DNA of 32,639 bases, taken from the NCBI GenBank assembly GCA_020426515.1, contig JAGQPW010000041.1, positions 1 to 32,639 of the forward strand, given 5' to 3'. Position numbers and translations under genes: made by a program. This stretch comes from Planctomycetaceae bacterium (GTDB taxonomy: Bacteria > Planctomycetota > Planctomycetia > Planctomycetales > Planctomycetaceae). The notes beneath the pieces were generated by a model, which worked only from the letters and a program-made list of their open reading frames with translations, did not search any database and was not told the DNA's origin. Below, piece by piece: positions 24,972 through 32,639 of the stretch (its first letter is position 1; each line of letters opens with the position of its first letter).

Positions 24972-25369
24972 CGGTCCAAATCCTGCAGCCAGTCGCTGTC
25001 AAATAGTGGGGACAATCCTCAGGCTGCCTCCACGGCAACCGAGCCGCATCCTAGAGGATACCCCTGCTGAGTCAACAGCGTTCAGGTGAGAAGCCTTCCC
25101 CGGAGCGGGTCTCTGGTTCCCTCCGCCAGTGCCCCGCCAGCCGTTTCCTGGCCGGTCTATCGGCTGTTGCTGCCGCGTTGGTCCGGCGTCCGGGAACGAT
25201 TCAGGAGTCCGGGAGAACTCATCTTGACCAGAATCCCAACGTATGCAGAATACCGCGAACTACGTCGCGTTCTCAGGATTCGAGATCATCGCGACACCCG
25301 AGGAATAGGATGTTCTCCGGGGCTGTGCGGATAGACAGACCGGACGATTTGCAAAGGAGTGCAATTGCA
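24972..25369. other. Long divergent intergenic region between cysC and the skp-lpx operon
   Basis: This 398-bp gap carries the cysC promoter candidate and must also hold the promoter of the lipid A operon, for which I found no convincing -35/-10 pair. A small inverted repeat, CGCGA and TCGCG, is at 25254-25269. Reading frames here are short and lack family features, so I call no gene. Confidence 0.5.
25048..25075 (-). promoter_or_regulatory. Candidate sigma-70-type promoter for cysC
   Basis: On the minus strand TTGACT (25070-25075) and TAGGAT (25048-25053) are separated by 16 bp, matching five and four of six consensus positions. It would give a leader of roughly 70 bases before the cysC ATG at 24971. 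No riboswitch or attenuator structure was recognised in that leader. Confidence 0.45.
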
Positions 25370-25984
25370 GTGAAACGGCTTACCCTCACTTTGGCCGCTT
25401 GTCTGCTGGCCACCAATCTGGCGTTTTCTCAAGCTCCCTCTGCGGCTCCGGCGGCCCCCAGCCCACACAAGGTCGGGCTGATCGACATGGCCCATATCTT
25501 CAAGAACTACGACAAGTTCAAGGCGCTGACGGAGTCGCTGCAAAAGGAAATTGAAGCCAGCGACACCGATGCCAAGAAGATGCTGGAGCAATTGCAGGCC
25601 AAGCAGCAGCTGCTGACCAGCGGTACTCTGGCCGAAGGCAGCCCCGATTACGCCAAGGCCGAAGCAGAGCTGCTGGAAATGCAGACCAACCTCGAAACCT
25701 TTCGCCGCAAAGCTCAGCGAGATTTCCTGCGAAAGGAAGCCGACGTCTACAAGACCGTCTACATGGAAGTGGAAGACGCCGTCACCCGTTATGCACGCTA
25801 CTACAAGTACACCCTCATTCTGCGGTTCAATCGTCAGACTGTGGACAGTGCCGAAAATCCCCGCGACGTGATTTCCGGGATGAATCGCCAGGTGGTGTTC
25901 CATCGCAGTGATGAAGACATTACCGACCCCATCCTCAGCCATCTCAATGGCGAATGGCAGAAAAAGCGTTCCGCCGCGCGTTAG
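25370..25984 (+). CDS. OmpH/Skp-family periplasmic chaperone
   Basis: Skp-type chaperones hold unfolded outer-membrane proteins in the periplasm. The 204-residue product has a signal peptide (about 1-22, LTLAACLLATNLAFSQA) and then the family's opening strand KVGLIDMAHIFKNYDKFK. A long charged helical hairpin follows (about 50-135), and a closing region with YARYYKYTLILRFNRQT. It is longer than E. coli Skp (161 residues). Translation starts at GTG 25370, with AAGGAG at 25354-25359 ten bases upstream; longer in-frame starts lack a signal peptide at their N-terminus. It leads the lpx genes, as skp precedes lpxD-fabZ-lpxA in E. coli, which supports a shared role in outer-membrane building. Confidence 0.87.
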   Translation: MKRLTLTLAACLLATNLAFSQAPSAAPAAPSPHKVGLIDMAHIFKNYDKFKALTESLQKEIEASDTDAKKMLEQLQAKQQLLTSGTLAEGSPDYAKAEAELLEMQTNLETFRRKAQRDFLRKEADVYKTVYMEVEDAVTRYARYYKYTLILRFNRQTVDSAENPRDVISGMNRQVVFHRSDEDITDPILSHLNGEWQKKRSAAR

Positions 25985-26070
25985 TTGCAGGTGGACGGAA
26001 GTTCGGATCGGGGTTCATTGTGACCCTGGACTGCTGTCAGCATCGCGTCGACAAGATTCAGGAAGAGGGG

Positions 26071-26970
26071 ATGGGCATGGGAGCCCGCTTACAGCAAACG
26101 CTGGAACGAACTGCATCCTTGCAGGGATGTGGTCTGTTTGGCGGAGTTGATGTGACTCTCGAAATGTGTCCTGCCTCCGAAGGACATGGAATCGTGTTCG
26201 AGCGAACCGATCTGGTCGACCCGATCCGGATTCCGGCACTCATCGACTATGTGGTTCCGCGGCCCCGTTGCACGCTGATCAGTCACCGGGGTGCCAGCGT
26301 GGCTGTCATCGAACATGTCATGGCGGCTCTCGCCGGAATGCAGGTCGACAATTGTCTGGTCCGCATCAACGCTCCAGAGCCTCCCGCCTGCGACGGCTCC
26401 AGTGCCGGGTTCGTCGAACTGATTGATCGTGCCGGCATCGTCAGCCAGTCGGCACCTCGGCAGGTCGTTGCTGTCCCCAGCCTGATGGAAGTGTCCGAGA
26501 GTGATCATGTCGGCATGGTGGCCCTCCCTCCTCGCGGAGATGAATACGAAGTCGGCTACCTGCTCAACTACGGCCCCGGTCCGATTCCGCCTCAGGCCTT
26601 CCAGGCGAGCGTGACACCGCAGTCGTTTCGCGATGAACTCTCCTTTGCCCGGACGTTCGTACTGGAGCAGGAAGTCAAAGCACTGCAGGCCCAGGGCATT
26701 GGCCTGAAAGCAACGCCGCAGAACGTCATGGTTTTCGGACCACAGGGGCCGATCGAGAATGCCTTGCGCGCTCCGGAAGAATGTGCCCGACACAAGGTGC
26801 TCGACTGTGTCGGAGATTTTGCTTTGCTGGGAGCCGACATCAGCGGTCGGATCACGGCTCAACGCTCCGGGCATCGCCTCAATCATGAATTCATTCGACA
26901 ACTCCGCAGACTGACGAATTTCCCTGCCCTTCCTTCCACCAAGCCGGACGAACTGCGTCGCGCCGGCTGA
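26071..26970 (+). CDS. lpxC: UDP-3-O-acyl-N-acetylglucosamine deacetylase LpxC
   Basis: LpxC is the zinc deacetylase that commits the cell to lipid A synthesis. The 299-residue length is normal. Residues seen: Glu81-His82 in AVIEHVMAALAGMQVDN, CDGSSAGFVEL (107-117), SFARTFVLE (191-199), His241 and Asp245 in RHKVLDCVGDFALLG, and His268 in SGHRLNH. His82, His241 and Asp245 are the predicted zinc ligands; Glu81 and His268 the predicted catalytic bases. The ATG at 26071 follows AGGA at a spacing of seven and puts QQTLERTASLQGCGLFGG at the family's usual N-terminal position. ATG 26077 is also possible; longer starts overlap the skp stop. It is 86 bp after skp and 30 bp before lpxA, so an operon is likely. 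Confidence 0.95.
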   Translation: MGMGARLQQTLERTASLQGCGLFGGVDVTLEMCPASEGHGIVFERTDLVDPIRIPALIDYVVPRPRCTLISHRGASVAVIEHVMAALAGMQVDNCLVRINAPEPPACDGSSAGFVELIDRAGIVSQSAPRQVVAVPSLMEVSESDHVGMVALPPRGDEYEVGYLLNYGPGPIPPQAFQASVTPQSFRDELSFARTFVLEQEVKALQAQGIGLKATPQNVMVFGPQGPIENALRAPEECARHKVLDCVGDFALLGADISGRITAQRSGHRLNHEFIRQLRRLTNFPALPSTKPDELRRAG

Positions 26971-27000
26971 AATTGTTCACTCCACATCAGGATTCTTCCC

Positions 27001-27843
27001 ATGGCTACGGTCATTTCACCACTCTCCAGTGTCGATCCCCAGGCACAACTGGGAGACGATGTGTTCATCGGACCGTTCTGCCTTGTGGGGCCCGATGTCA
27101 CCATTGGCAATGGCACCCGTCTGGACAGCCACGTGACCCTCATTGGGAAGACGACGATTGGCAGCAACAACCGCTTCTGGCCGAACTGCGTCATCGGAGC
27201 GGAGCCGCAGGACAAGTCTTACATTGACTCCACAACCAGCGTGGAGATTGGGAACAACAACCAGTTCCGCGAAGGTGTGACCGTCAATCGTGGTGCGGAA
27301 AAGGAAGACGGCGTGACTCGCATCGGCGACTTCAATCTGCTGATGTCCAATGCTCACGTTGCCCACAATTGCCGCATCTTCAATAACACCATTCTGGTCA
27401 ATGGTGTGCTTCTTGGCGGACATGTGCATGTACACGACCGGGCCATCATCTCTGGAAACTCGGTGGTCCATCACTGGTCGACCGTCGGAACGCTCGCTTT
27501 CGTCAGTGGCGGTTGCCGTGTCCCGCGTGATGTTCCTCCTTACATGCTCGCAGCCGGAAGCGACGATCCTGAACTGAAAACGCTCAACCTGATTGGCATG
27601 CAGCGGGCGAACATCCCGCTCAAGACCATCAGCATCATCAAGCAGGCGTTCAAGCTGCTGGTTCGTGAACATCAGCCTCTGGAAGCAGTGCGTGAACACT
27701 TCCTGTCAGAACTGTCGGACGGGCTGCCGCGTGAACTGCTGGTTCTGCTCGATTTCGTCGATCGGACGAACAAAGGCCGAATGGGACGTGCGCGCGAAGG
27801 AGCGCGAACGGCGCCGCAGGTTGTGAAAAAGGATGCCGCGTAG
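27001..27843 (+). CDS. lpxA: Acyl-ACP:UDP-N-acetylglucosamine O- (or N-) acyltransferase LpxA
   Basis: LpxA puts the first acyl chain on the UDP-sugar precursor of lipid A. The 280 residues show a left-handed beta-helix of hexapeptide repeats (about 1-190) and a helical C-terminal tail. The catalytic region reads NLLMSNAHVAHNC, with His122 at the place of E. coli His125. TVNRGAE (94-100), GGHVHVHDRAIISG and GGCRVPRDVPPYMLAAG also follow the family. The tail ends in a basic, low-complexity stretch after about 258. It lies between lpxC (30 bp) and a GnnA-like gene (67 bp). In organisms with GnnA/GnnB, LpxA may use the 3-amino sugar and form an amide; whether that holds here cannot be read from the sequence. 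Confidence 0.95.
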   Translation: MATVISPLSSVDPQAQLGDDVFIGPFCLVGPDVTIGNGTRLDSHVTLIGKTTIGSNNRFWPNCVIGAEPQDKSYIDSTTSVEIGNNNQFREGVTVNRGAEKEDGVTRIGDFNLLMSNAHVAHNCRIFNNTILVNGVLLGGHVHVHDRAIISGNSVVHHWSTVGTLAFVSGGCRVPRDVPPYMLAAGSDDPELKTLNLIGMQRANIPLKTISIIKQAFKLLVREHQPLEAVREHFLSELSDGLPRELLVLLDFVDRTNKGRMGRAREGARTAPQVVKKDAA

Positions 27844-27910
27844 TACGCCGCACCAGGTTTGAGTCTCCCTTGCTGCCCACCTCTGTCATCTGACTTGTGA
27901 GTAATCTGAA

Positions 27911-28993
27911 ATGCGACTTTGTGTTGTTGGAGTAGGTGCCCTTGGCCGTCATCACGCCCGAATCCTGAACCAGATTCCCGGCGTCGACCTCGTGGCTGTC
28001 GCCGATCCACAGGCAGAACAGGGTCAACAGGTCGCTGAGACCTGTGGCTGCGAATGGACTCCCGACTACCGCACACTGCTCGACAGGGTCGATGCAGCCT
28101 CCATCGTTGTGCCGACCAGTCTGCATCTGCGAGTTGGCTCAGATTTTCTGAATCACGGTGTACCCGTCCTGATTGAAAAGCCATTGGCTGGCAACGTTCG
28201 CGATGGAAAGGCACTGGTCGATCTGGCCCTCTCAAAGCGGCTGCCGCTTCAGGTTGGTCACATCGAGCGGTTCAATCCCGCTTTTCAGGAACTGCAGGCC
28301 CGCTGTGGCGAACCCAAATACATTCGCGCCGAACGAATGAGCCCCTACCCGTTCCGCTCCACCGATATTGGAGTCGTCCACGATCTGATGATTCACGACC
28401 TGGAACTGATTGTGAATCTCGTGGGCGAACAGCCCTGCCGCGTAGAAGCCTTCGGCGTGTCCGTCGTCGGCGGACACGAAGACTGTGTTCAGGCCCGGCT
28501 GCATTTTCCCGGAGGATGCATTGCCGATGTCACCGCACACCGCGTTTGCCCCACGGCCCGTCGCTCGCTGCAGGTCTGGTCCGATCAAGGCTGCGTGACG
28601 GCCGATCTGCAGTCTCGTCAGGTGGTCGGCTTCACACCTGGGATTCCGGTTCGGGCCGGTCAACTCCCCTTCAACCTCTCGCAGCAGCCCGGAGCCGACA
28701 TTCCTACGCTCAAGGCCGACATGTTCGGTCACTTCATTGCGATGGAAGAGGTTGCCGGTTCCAGTGCTGATGCACTGACGGCGGAACTCTCAAGCTTCCT
28801 GGATGCAGTACGCGAGCATGAAACACCGAAAGTCGACGGACGACAGGCCCTGCGAGCACTCGAAGTTGCCGAGCAGGTACTCACTTCGGTGAAGGCCCAT
28901 CAATGGGACGGAAGTCCGACAGGACGGACCGGGCCAATGGCTCTCCTGGACATGCACCTGCCGAAGACGGTCAGCCACAGGCGCGCGGCCTGA
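27911..28993 (+). CDS. Gfo/Idh/MocA oxidoreductase, GnnA-like, in the lpx operon
   Basis: A 360-residue NAD(P)-dependent sugar oxidoreductase. The N-terminal Rossmann fold begins CVVGVGALGRHHARIL (Gly7, Gly9, Gly12), followed by VAVADP. The catalytic Glu-Lys-Pro is at 89-91. GHIERFNPAF (116-125) and DIGVVHDLMIHDLELI resemble LpxA-linked members. In Acidithiobacillus ferrooxidans, GnnA oxidises the 3-OH of UDP-GlcNAc and GnnB aminates it, giving UDP-GlcNAc3N for amide-linked lipid A, and the genes lie between lpxA and lpxB. Position here directly after lpxA suggests the same first step. No aminotransferase is seen: the next gene is convergent. It could instead act in another envelope sugar pathway. 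Confidence 0.85.
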   Translation: MRLCVVGVGALGRHHARILNQIPGVDLVAVADPQAEQGQQVAETCGCEWTPDYRTLLDRVDAASIVVPTSLHLRVGSDFLNHGVPVLIEKPLAGNVRDGKALVDLALSKRLPLQVGHIERFNPAFQELQARCGEPKYIRAERMSPYPFRSTDIGVVHDLMIHDLELIVNLVGEQPCRVEAFGVSVVGGHEDCVQARLHFPGGCIADVTAHRVCPTARRSLQVWSDQGCVTADLQSRQVVGFTPGIPVRAGQLPFNLSQQPGADIPTLKADMFGHFIAMEEVAGSSADALTAELSSFLDAVREHETPKVDGRQALRALEVAEQVLTSVKAHQWDGSPTGRTGPMALLDMHLPKTVSHRRAA

Positions 28994-29051
28994 TCGACGA
29001 GATTGCCGGACCGCGCGTCAACAGGTCACTGGTGAGGACGGAGTCATCTCG

Positions 29052-29074
29052 CCCGCCAGACCTTGCGCGGCGGG
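29052..29074. terminator. Weak GC hairpin between convergent genes
   Basis: CCCGCC (29052-29057) can pair with GGCGGG (29069-29074) around an 11-base loop, within the 93-bp gap between the stops of the GnnA-like gene and the cytochrome-WD40 gene. There is no T tract, so it is a tentative terminator for either side. Confidence 0.25.
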
Positions 29075-29086
29075 TCCGTCACTCCA

Positions 29087-31954
29087 CTATTCCTTAGCAG
29101 CAACTTCCGGGGAGGCCGGAGGCGGGAAGTTCACGATGGTCTGGCTGTTCTTTCCGTTCCAGACGCGAACGGTTCCATCTTCTCCAGCGGCAACCACAAT
29201 CTCTTCGTCACCGGTGCTGAGCGCCTGGTACACGAAGTCTTCCGCTCCACCAAAGTTGCGGTAGTTCGAGCCGTTCGATGCCTGATGGTATCGAACGTTC
29301 TTGTCACCGCCGCCGCTGATGAGCTTGTCGGTCACGCCCAGGTAGTCGATCGAAGTGACCTGCTTGTTGTAGTTTTTGATCGTCCGCCGCTGTTCGCCGG
29401 TTTCAGTGTTCCAGATCTTGATTTCGTTGTCGGCGGCCGCACTGGCGAGGCTGCTGCCATCTGCCTGGAACGCCACGCCCAACACGTGATTGGTGTGACC
29501 TTCGAAGGACCGCACCAGCTCGCCGGTCGCAACCTGGAAGACTTTCACAAACTTGTCAGCAGCTCCGCTCACGATTTGGTTGCCGTCTCGTGAGAATTCC
29601 ACATCGAACACGGTATCGCTGTGCGCTCCGCTGAATTCTCGAATTACGGATCGTTTCTCCACATCCCACAGCAGCAATTCGCCACTGCGTGATGGATCGC
29701 CGCCTCCGCTGATCAGTTGAGTTCCATCCGGACTGAACGCCAGAGCCAACACGCGATCAACGATCGGCGAAGCGCTGACGTCCAGCGGATCCTCAGGCTT
29801 GCCGCCCAGTGTGGCGACCAGCGTAAAGCGTGGTGCGATGTCCCACAGTGTCACGGTCTGATCAGCTGAGACGGAAAGCAGCTGACCGCTTTCCGTGAAC
29901 CGCAGGGCCTTCACAGGGGCCGACAGTCCAGACAGGGTTTCCAGTGGCAGTCCGCCCACTGCTGACCACAACTGAATTTCGTTGCTGTCGCTGGCAGTTG
30001 CCAGCGTCTTGCCGTCGGCGGAGAGTGCTGCGGCACGAATTGGTTGAACCCCTTTGCCAGCGGCCTCTTTCGCCGCCGCCAGCTTTTGTTCAACATCCTT
30101 CTGACGCACCTCAGCTGCCTGCTTGGCGGCCTTGCGTTGTTCGAGCAATTGTTTGACGTTGGCGACCGACTCTTCGGAGAGCTTGATGCCGCGCTCAGCC
30201 GAGGCAACTGCGTCCTTGGCCTTGTCGCGGGCTTCGATCACCGTTTTCAGTGCCTTGTCAGCATCCTCCTTGGCCTTCTTCAAACCCGCATCCTCGGGCT
30301 TTTCTGCCAGCTTGTCGGTCGCCTCCTTGGCCTTCGCTTCCGGGTCTTTGATTTTGCCTTCGGCTTCGACCAGTTCCTTATCAGCTTTTTCCTTCTGCTC
30401 TTTGGCTTTCTTGACCGACTCTTCGCGTTGTGTCAGATCCTTTTCCGTATCGGTTACTGATGTTTCTGCGAGTTTGAATTGCGACTGAGCCACGGTTTGT
30501 TCGTCGGTCAGAAACTTTACCTGCTCATCCAGCGCAGGCTGGCCTTTGACTTCGGCCTGTTGCTGATTGTTCCGCAGCCATGTGCGGGCGATGTTGTTCT
30601 CAGCGCCAGCAGCAATCAGTTGACCGTCCGCTGCGATTCCTCCGCCCGTTAGTGGGGCTCCCAGGTTCTGGGAGAAGACCTGACTCCCATTGTCCAGATT
30701 CCAGATGCGGGCGGTTCCATCGCGACTCAGACTGAGAATTTCGTTGCCAGCGGCCAGGGTCGACAGCTCAAAGGCAGGTTGGCCAAGGCCGCCAATTTCA
30801 CGCAGTGGTTTTGGAGCTTCGGGCTGTTGGCCATCGGCAGGAGCTTCTGCCGGTGTTGGAGTTGGCCAGTTCCATGTTCGGATGACGTTGTCCGCGTGTC
30901 CGGCAACAGCCACGAGCGGATCGCCCGGTCGTACAGTCAGAGCGGTGATCCCCTTGTCAGTCTTGAGCTGTCCAACCGGTTGGCCGTCAGCGACTTTCCA
31001 GGTCCGCAGCATTCCGTCTTCGGCACCCGTGAGGAGGGTTGCTCCATCGGGAGTGAAGGCGACAGCCAGAATCTTTCCTTCGCCGGCAGCGATGGACGGA
31101 CCCTGCTGGCCATTGGCCAGATTCCACAACTGCACGGCATTCTGCTCGGTGACGATGGCTGCCATTGTCCCGGAAGCATTCAGCGCCGTCGTGCGGGCCG
31201 GGGCGTCCAGCTTCCATTGCAGCGAAGCGGTGGGCGACTGCCGTTCCCAAAGTTTGATTTCGCGGTATCCACCCGAGGCCAGCAACCGACCGTTCGGGCT
31301 GAACGCCAGAGTATGCACAAAGTCGCGCTGAGCCACTCCCGGTCCATAGAGCGGTGCACCATCCTTTTGCAGCGGCAACAGGGCCGGGTCTGTCAGGCGG
31401 CCCACTTCACGCTGCGCAGGCAGGTCGTACATGAAGATGCGATTCCCGCGACCGGCGGCAATGAACCGGCGATCCGGGCTGAGCGCGAGGCTGTATACGG
31501 CCTTGTAGTGTTCGGGGACGGGCTGCCAGTTGAATGCCGTTTCGCTCGCCGATCGTTCTCCAGCCTTGGCCCCCTGCTCAATCCACTGCCGCAGAATGCC
31601 TACCTCGCGCGGCGTGAGCGGCTTGGCCTGAACTTTATTCGGAAGCGGCGGCATTACCGGTTCGTCTCGCCGCGCTGCCACCAGATACAACAGGCTTTCA
31701 TCGGGCTTTCCCGCGATGACTGATTCGCCGCTGGCACCACCCTTCAGGATCGACGCGGCCGATTCGAGGATCAGATCACTTTCCTTCACCGCTGCACTGT
31801 GACAGGCCAGACACTTCGCTTCGAGGATGGGATACACGTCCTTGTAGAAGTCAACGGGGCGACCGAGTTGCGGGTCGGCGGGGGCAATCGATTCATCGGC
31901 ACAGACCGTTGCGGCCAGCAGCAGTAGAGGCAGGAGTGAGGCAGTTCGAATCAT
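29087..31954 (-). CDS. Planctomycete-type cytochrome c / WD40 protein with central coiled coil
   Basis: A 955-residue exported protein with signal peptide about 1-19 (ending TVCA|DES). A single-haem cytochrome c domain of the Planctomycete type spans about 33-130: FYKDVYPILEAKCLACHSAA with CxxCH at 48-52, and Met101 in EPVMPPLPN as the likely distal ligand. WD40 repeats fill about 140-460 (for example HTLAFSPNGRLLASGGYREIKLW). Then comes a Lys/Glu/Ala-rich coiled coil at about 465-640, and more WD40 repeats to the C-terminus (TVFDVEFSRDGNQIVSGAADK). Such proteins are abundant in planctomycetes and their function is mostly unknown; electron transfer coupled to a protein-binding propeller is inference. 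The ATG at 31954 is preferred over a GTG at 31966. It lies 81 bp downstream of the next gene on the same strand. Confidence 0.9.
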   Translation of the reverse strand: MIRTASLLPLLLLAATVCADESIAPADPQLGRPVDFYKDVYPILEAKCLACHSAAVKESDLILESAASILKGGASGESVIAGKPDESLLYLVAARRDEPVMPPLPNKVQAKPLTPREVGILRQWIEQGAKAGERSASETAFNWQPVPEHYKAVYSLALSPDRRFIAAGRGNRIFMYDLPAQREVGRLTDPALLPLQKDGAPLYGPGVAQRDFVHTLAFSPNGRLLASGGYREIKLWERQSPTASLQWKLDAPARTTALNASGTMAAIVTEQNAVQLWNLANGQQGPSIAAGEGKILAVAFTPDGATLLTGAEDGMLRTWKVADGQPVGQLKTDKGITALTVRPGDPLVAVAGHADNVIRTWNWPTPTPAEAPADGQQPEAPKPLREIGGLGQPAFELSTLAAGNEILSLSRDGTARIWNLDNGSQVFSQNLGAPLTGGGIAADGQLIAAGAENNIARTWLRNNQQQAEVKGQPALDEQVKFLTDEQTVAQSQFKLAETSVTDTEKDLTQREESVKKAKEQKEKADKELVEAEGKIKDPEAKAKEATDKLAEKPEDAGLKKAKEDADKALKTVIEARDKAKDAVASAERGIKLSEESVANVKQLLEQRKAAKQAAEVRQKDVEQKLAAAKEAAGKGVQPIRAAALSADGKTLATASDSNEIQLWSAVGGLPLETLSGLSAPVKALRFTESGQLLSVSADQTVTLWDIAPRFTLVATLGGKPEDPLDVSASPIVDRVLALAFSPDGTQLISGGGDPSRSGELLLWDVEKRSVIREFSGAHSDTVFDVEFSRDGNQIVSGAADKFVKVFQVATGELVRSFEGHTNHVLGVAFQADGSSLASAAADNEIKIWNTETGEQRRTIKNYNKQVTSIDYLGVTDKLISGGGDKNVRYHQASNGSNYRNFGGAEDFVYQALSTGDEEIVVAAGEDGTVRVWNGKNSQTIVNFPPPASPEVAAKE

Positions 31955-32035
31955 GGGTGTATCCACGGTCGGGAAAACAGACAGGCGTGTCTGGGCGGGA
32001 CGTCTGGCAGGAGTGAGGTCGATGTTGAGCGGCGA

Positions 32036-32639
32036 TTACTTCTTGACGTTGATTGTGACTGGAGCATCGACAGCGGCTTTGCCATCAAAGTCCATTTCTG
32101 CGCGAATCACGGCATGGCTGACAGCCCCTTCAGGAGCATCGCCAGCAGCGCTCAGGGTGATCTTGGCTTCTGTCTGATCAGCGGCGATCGTGGGGGTGTC
32201 GGCGGTGATTCCTTTCACGCCGGAAGCAGTTGCCAGTGACAACTGCACCGGGCCTTCAAATCCGTTCTGGCGGGTACACTTTACGGTCACTTCAATTTTT
32301 TCACCCGGCTTGATGGTCCCGCCATTCGGGACACTGGCGGTCACCTTTACCGGAGCGGGCTTCACAACAATCACAATGGGCGATGTCGGCGGCGTGTGGT
32401 TCAGATTCTTCGGTTTGGCTACGTTCTCGGCATCTTTGAATGCCTTCTCCGCAGCGGCTCGTTCTTTCTCTTTGTTAGTCACTGCATCATTGGCAGACTT
32501 CTCAGCCTGTTCGGCATTGGCCTTGGCCTGCATGGCTGCCTTGTTGGCCGTTTCTCGTTCCGTTACCAGCTTGACGGCCGCGGCGAGTGCTTCGTCAGCC
32601 TTCTTTTGATTTGCGGCTTCGGCTGTCAACTTCTCGGCT
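32036..32639 (-). CDS. Coiled-coil / Ig-like repeat protein, 5' end outside window
   Basis: The frame is open to the right edge, so the N-terminus is missing; the 201 codons seen are the C-terminal part. The first about 75 visible residues are a Lys/Ala/Glu-rich coiled coil (KANAEQAEKSANDAVTNKEK). A short Pro-rich linker (HTPPTSPIVIVVKPAP) follows, then a beta-sandwich of about 100 residues of the kind that follows pre-peptidase or Ig-like modules in planctomycete exported proteins (GTIKPGEKIEVTVKCTRQNG, and DAPVTINVKK at the end). It lies 81 bp upstream of the cytochrome-WD40 gene and shares its style of coiled coil, so the two probably form an operon and could interact. A TTG at 32629 could look like a start, but the coiled coil continues upstream of it. 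Confidence 0.65.
   Translation of the reverse strand, partial: AEKLTAEAANQKKADEALAAAVKLVTERETANKAAMQAKANAEQAEKSANDAVTNKEKERAAAEKAFKDAENVAKPKNLNHTPPTSPIVIVVKPAPVKVTASVPNGGTIKPGEKIEVTVKCTRQNGFEGPVQLSLATASGVKGITADTPTIAADQTEAKITLSAAGDAPEGAVSHAVIRAEMDFDGKAAVDAPVTINVKK

Noticed and set aside
25954..26070. Longer lpxC N-terminus
   Set aside because: It overlaps the skp stop, lacks LpxC homology, and a good SD precedes ATG 26071.
30779..31723. A 314-codon plus-strand open frame
   Set aside because: It is antisense to the WD40 blocks of the cytochrome protein and has no recognisable domain.

Overview
The window looks like chromosomal DNA from a planctomycete (Planctomycetota, probably near Planctomycetaceae). 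The evidence is family content, not a database match: a Planctomycete-type cytochrome c domain fused to WD40 repeats, a neighbouring coiled-coil/Ig-like protein, a very long TPR-type repeat protein ending in a secretin module, a MBOAT acyltransferase with a dedicated partner, moderately high GC, frequent GTG starts and many starts without a Shine-Dalgarno (SD) sequence. The skp-lpxC-lpxA block implies a Gram-negative-type lipid A outer membrane. I saw no rRNA, tRNA, CRISPR array, transposase or phage gene.

Layout. 1-13473 is mostly minus strand: a partial secretin-like gene (runs off the left edge), a PpiC-type lipoprotein, mfd, then (plus strand) a small secreted twin HMA-like protein, then (minus) a ferritin-like protein and a two-gene MBOAT unit. 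13669-18564 is plus strand: a gamma-glutamyltranspeptidase-family protein and an RND/MMPL transporter. A minus-strand old-yellow-enzyme-family oxidoreductase (18624-20087) faces the transporter across a strong hairpin. It diverges from an unusual UvrA-like gene (20244-23528) that lacks the N-terminal part of UvrA and carries a duplicated C-terminal domain. A small two-TM membrane protein follows, then cysC (minus) behind a bidirectional terminator.

25370-28993 is a likely lipid A operon: skp/ompH, lpxC, lpxA and a GnnA-like Gfo/Idh/MocA oxidoreductase, all plus strand. The right end (29087-32639, minus) holds the cytochrome-WD40 protein and the 3' part of a coiled-coil/Ig-like protein, probably co-transcribed.

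Best leads: (i) the truncated UvrA-like protein with a tandem C-terminal domain, beginning just after a 41-bp palindromic element; (ii) five degenerate copies of a roughly 50-residue unit in the secretin protein; (iii) the lpxA-adjacent GnnA-like gene without a visible GnnB partner; (iv) the twin CCGxC HMA-like secreted protein; (v) the coiled coil inserted between two WD40 blocks of the cytochrome protein.
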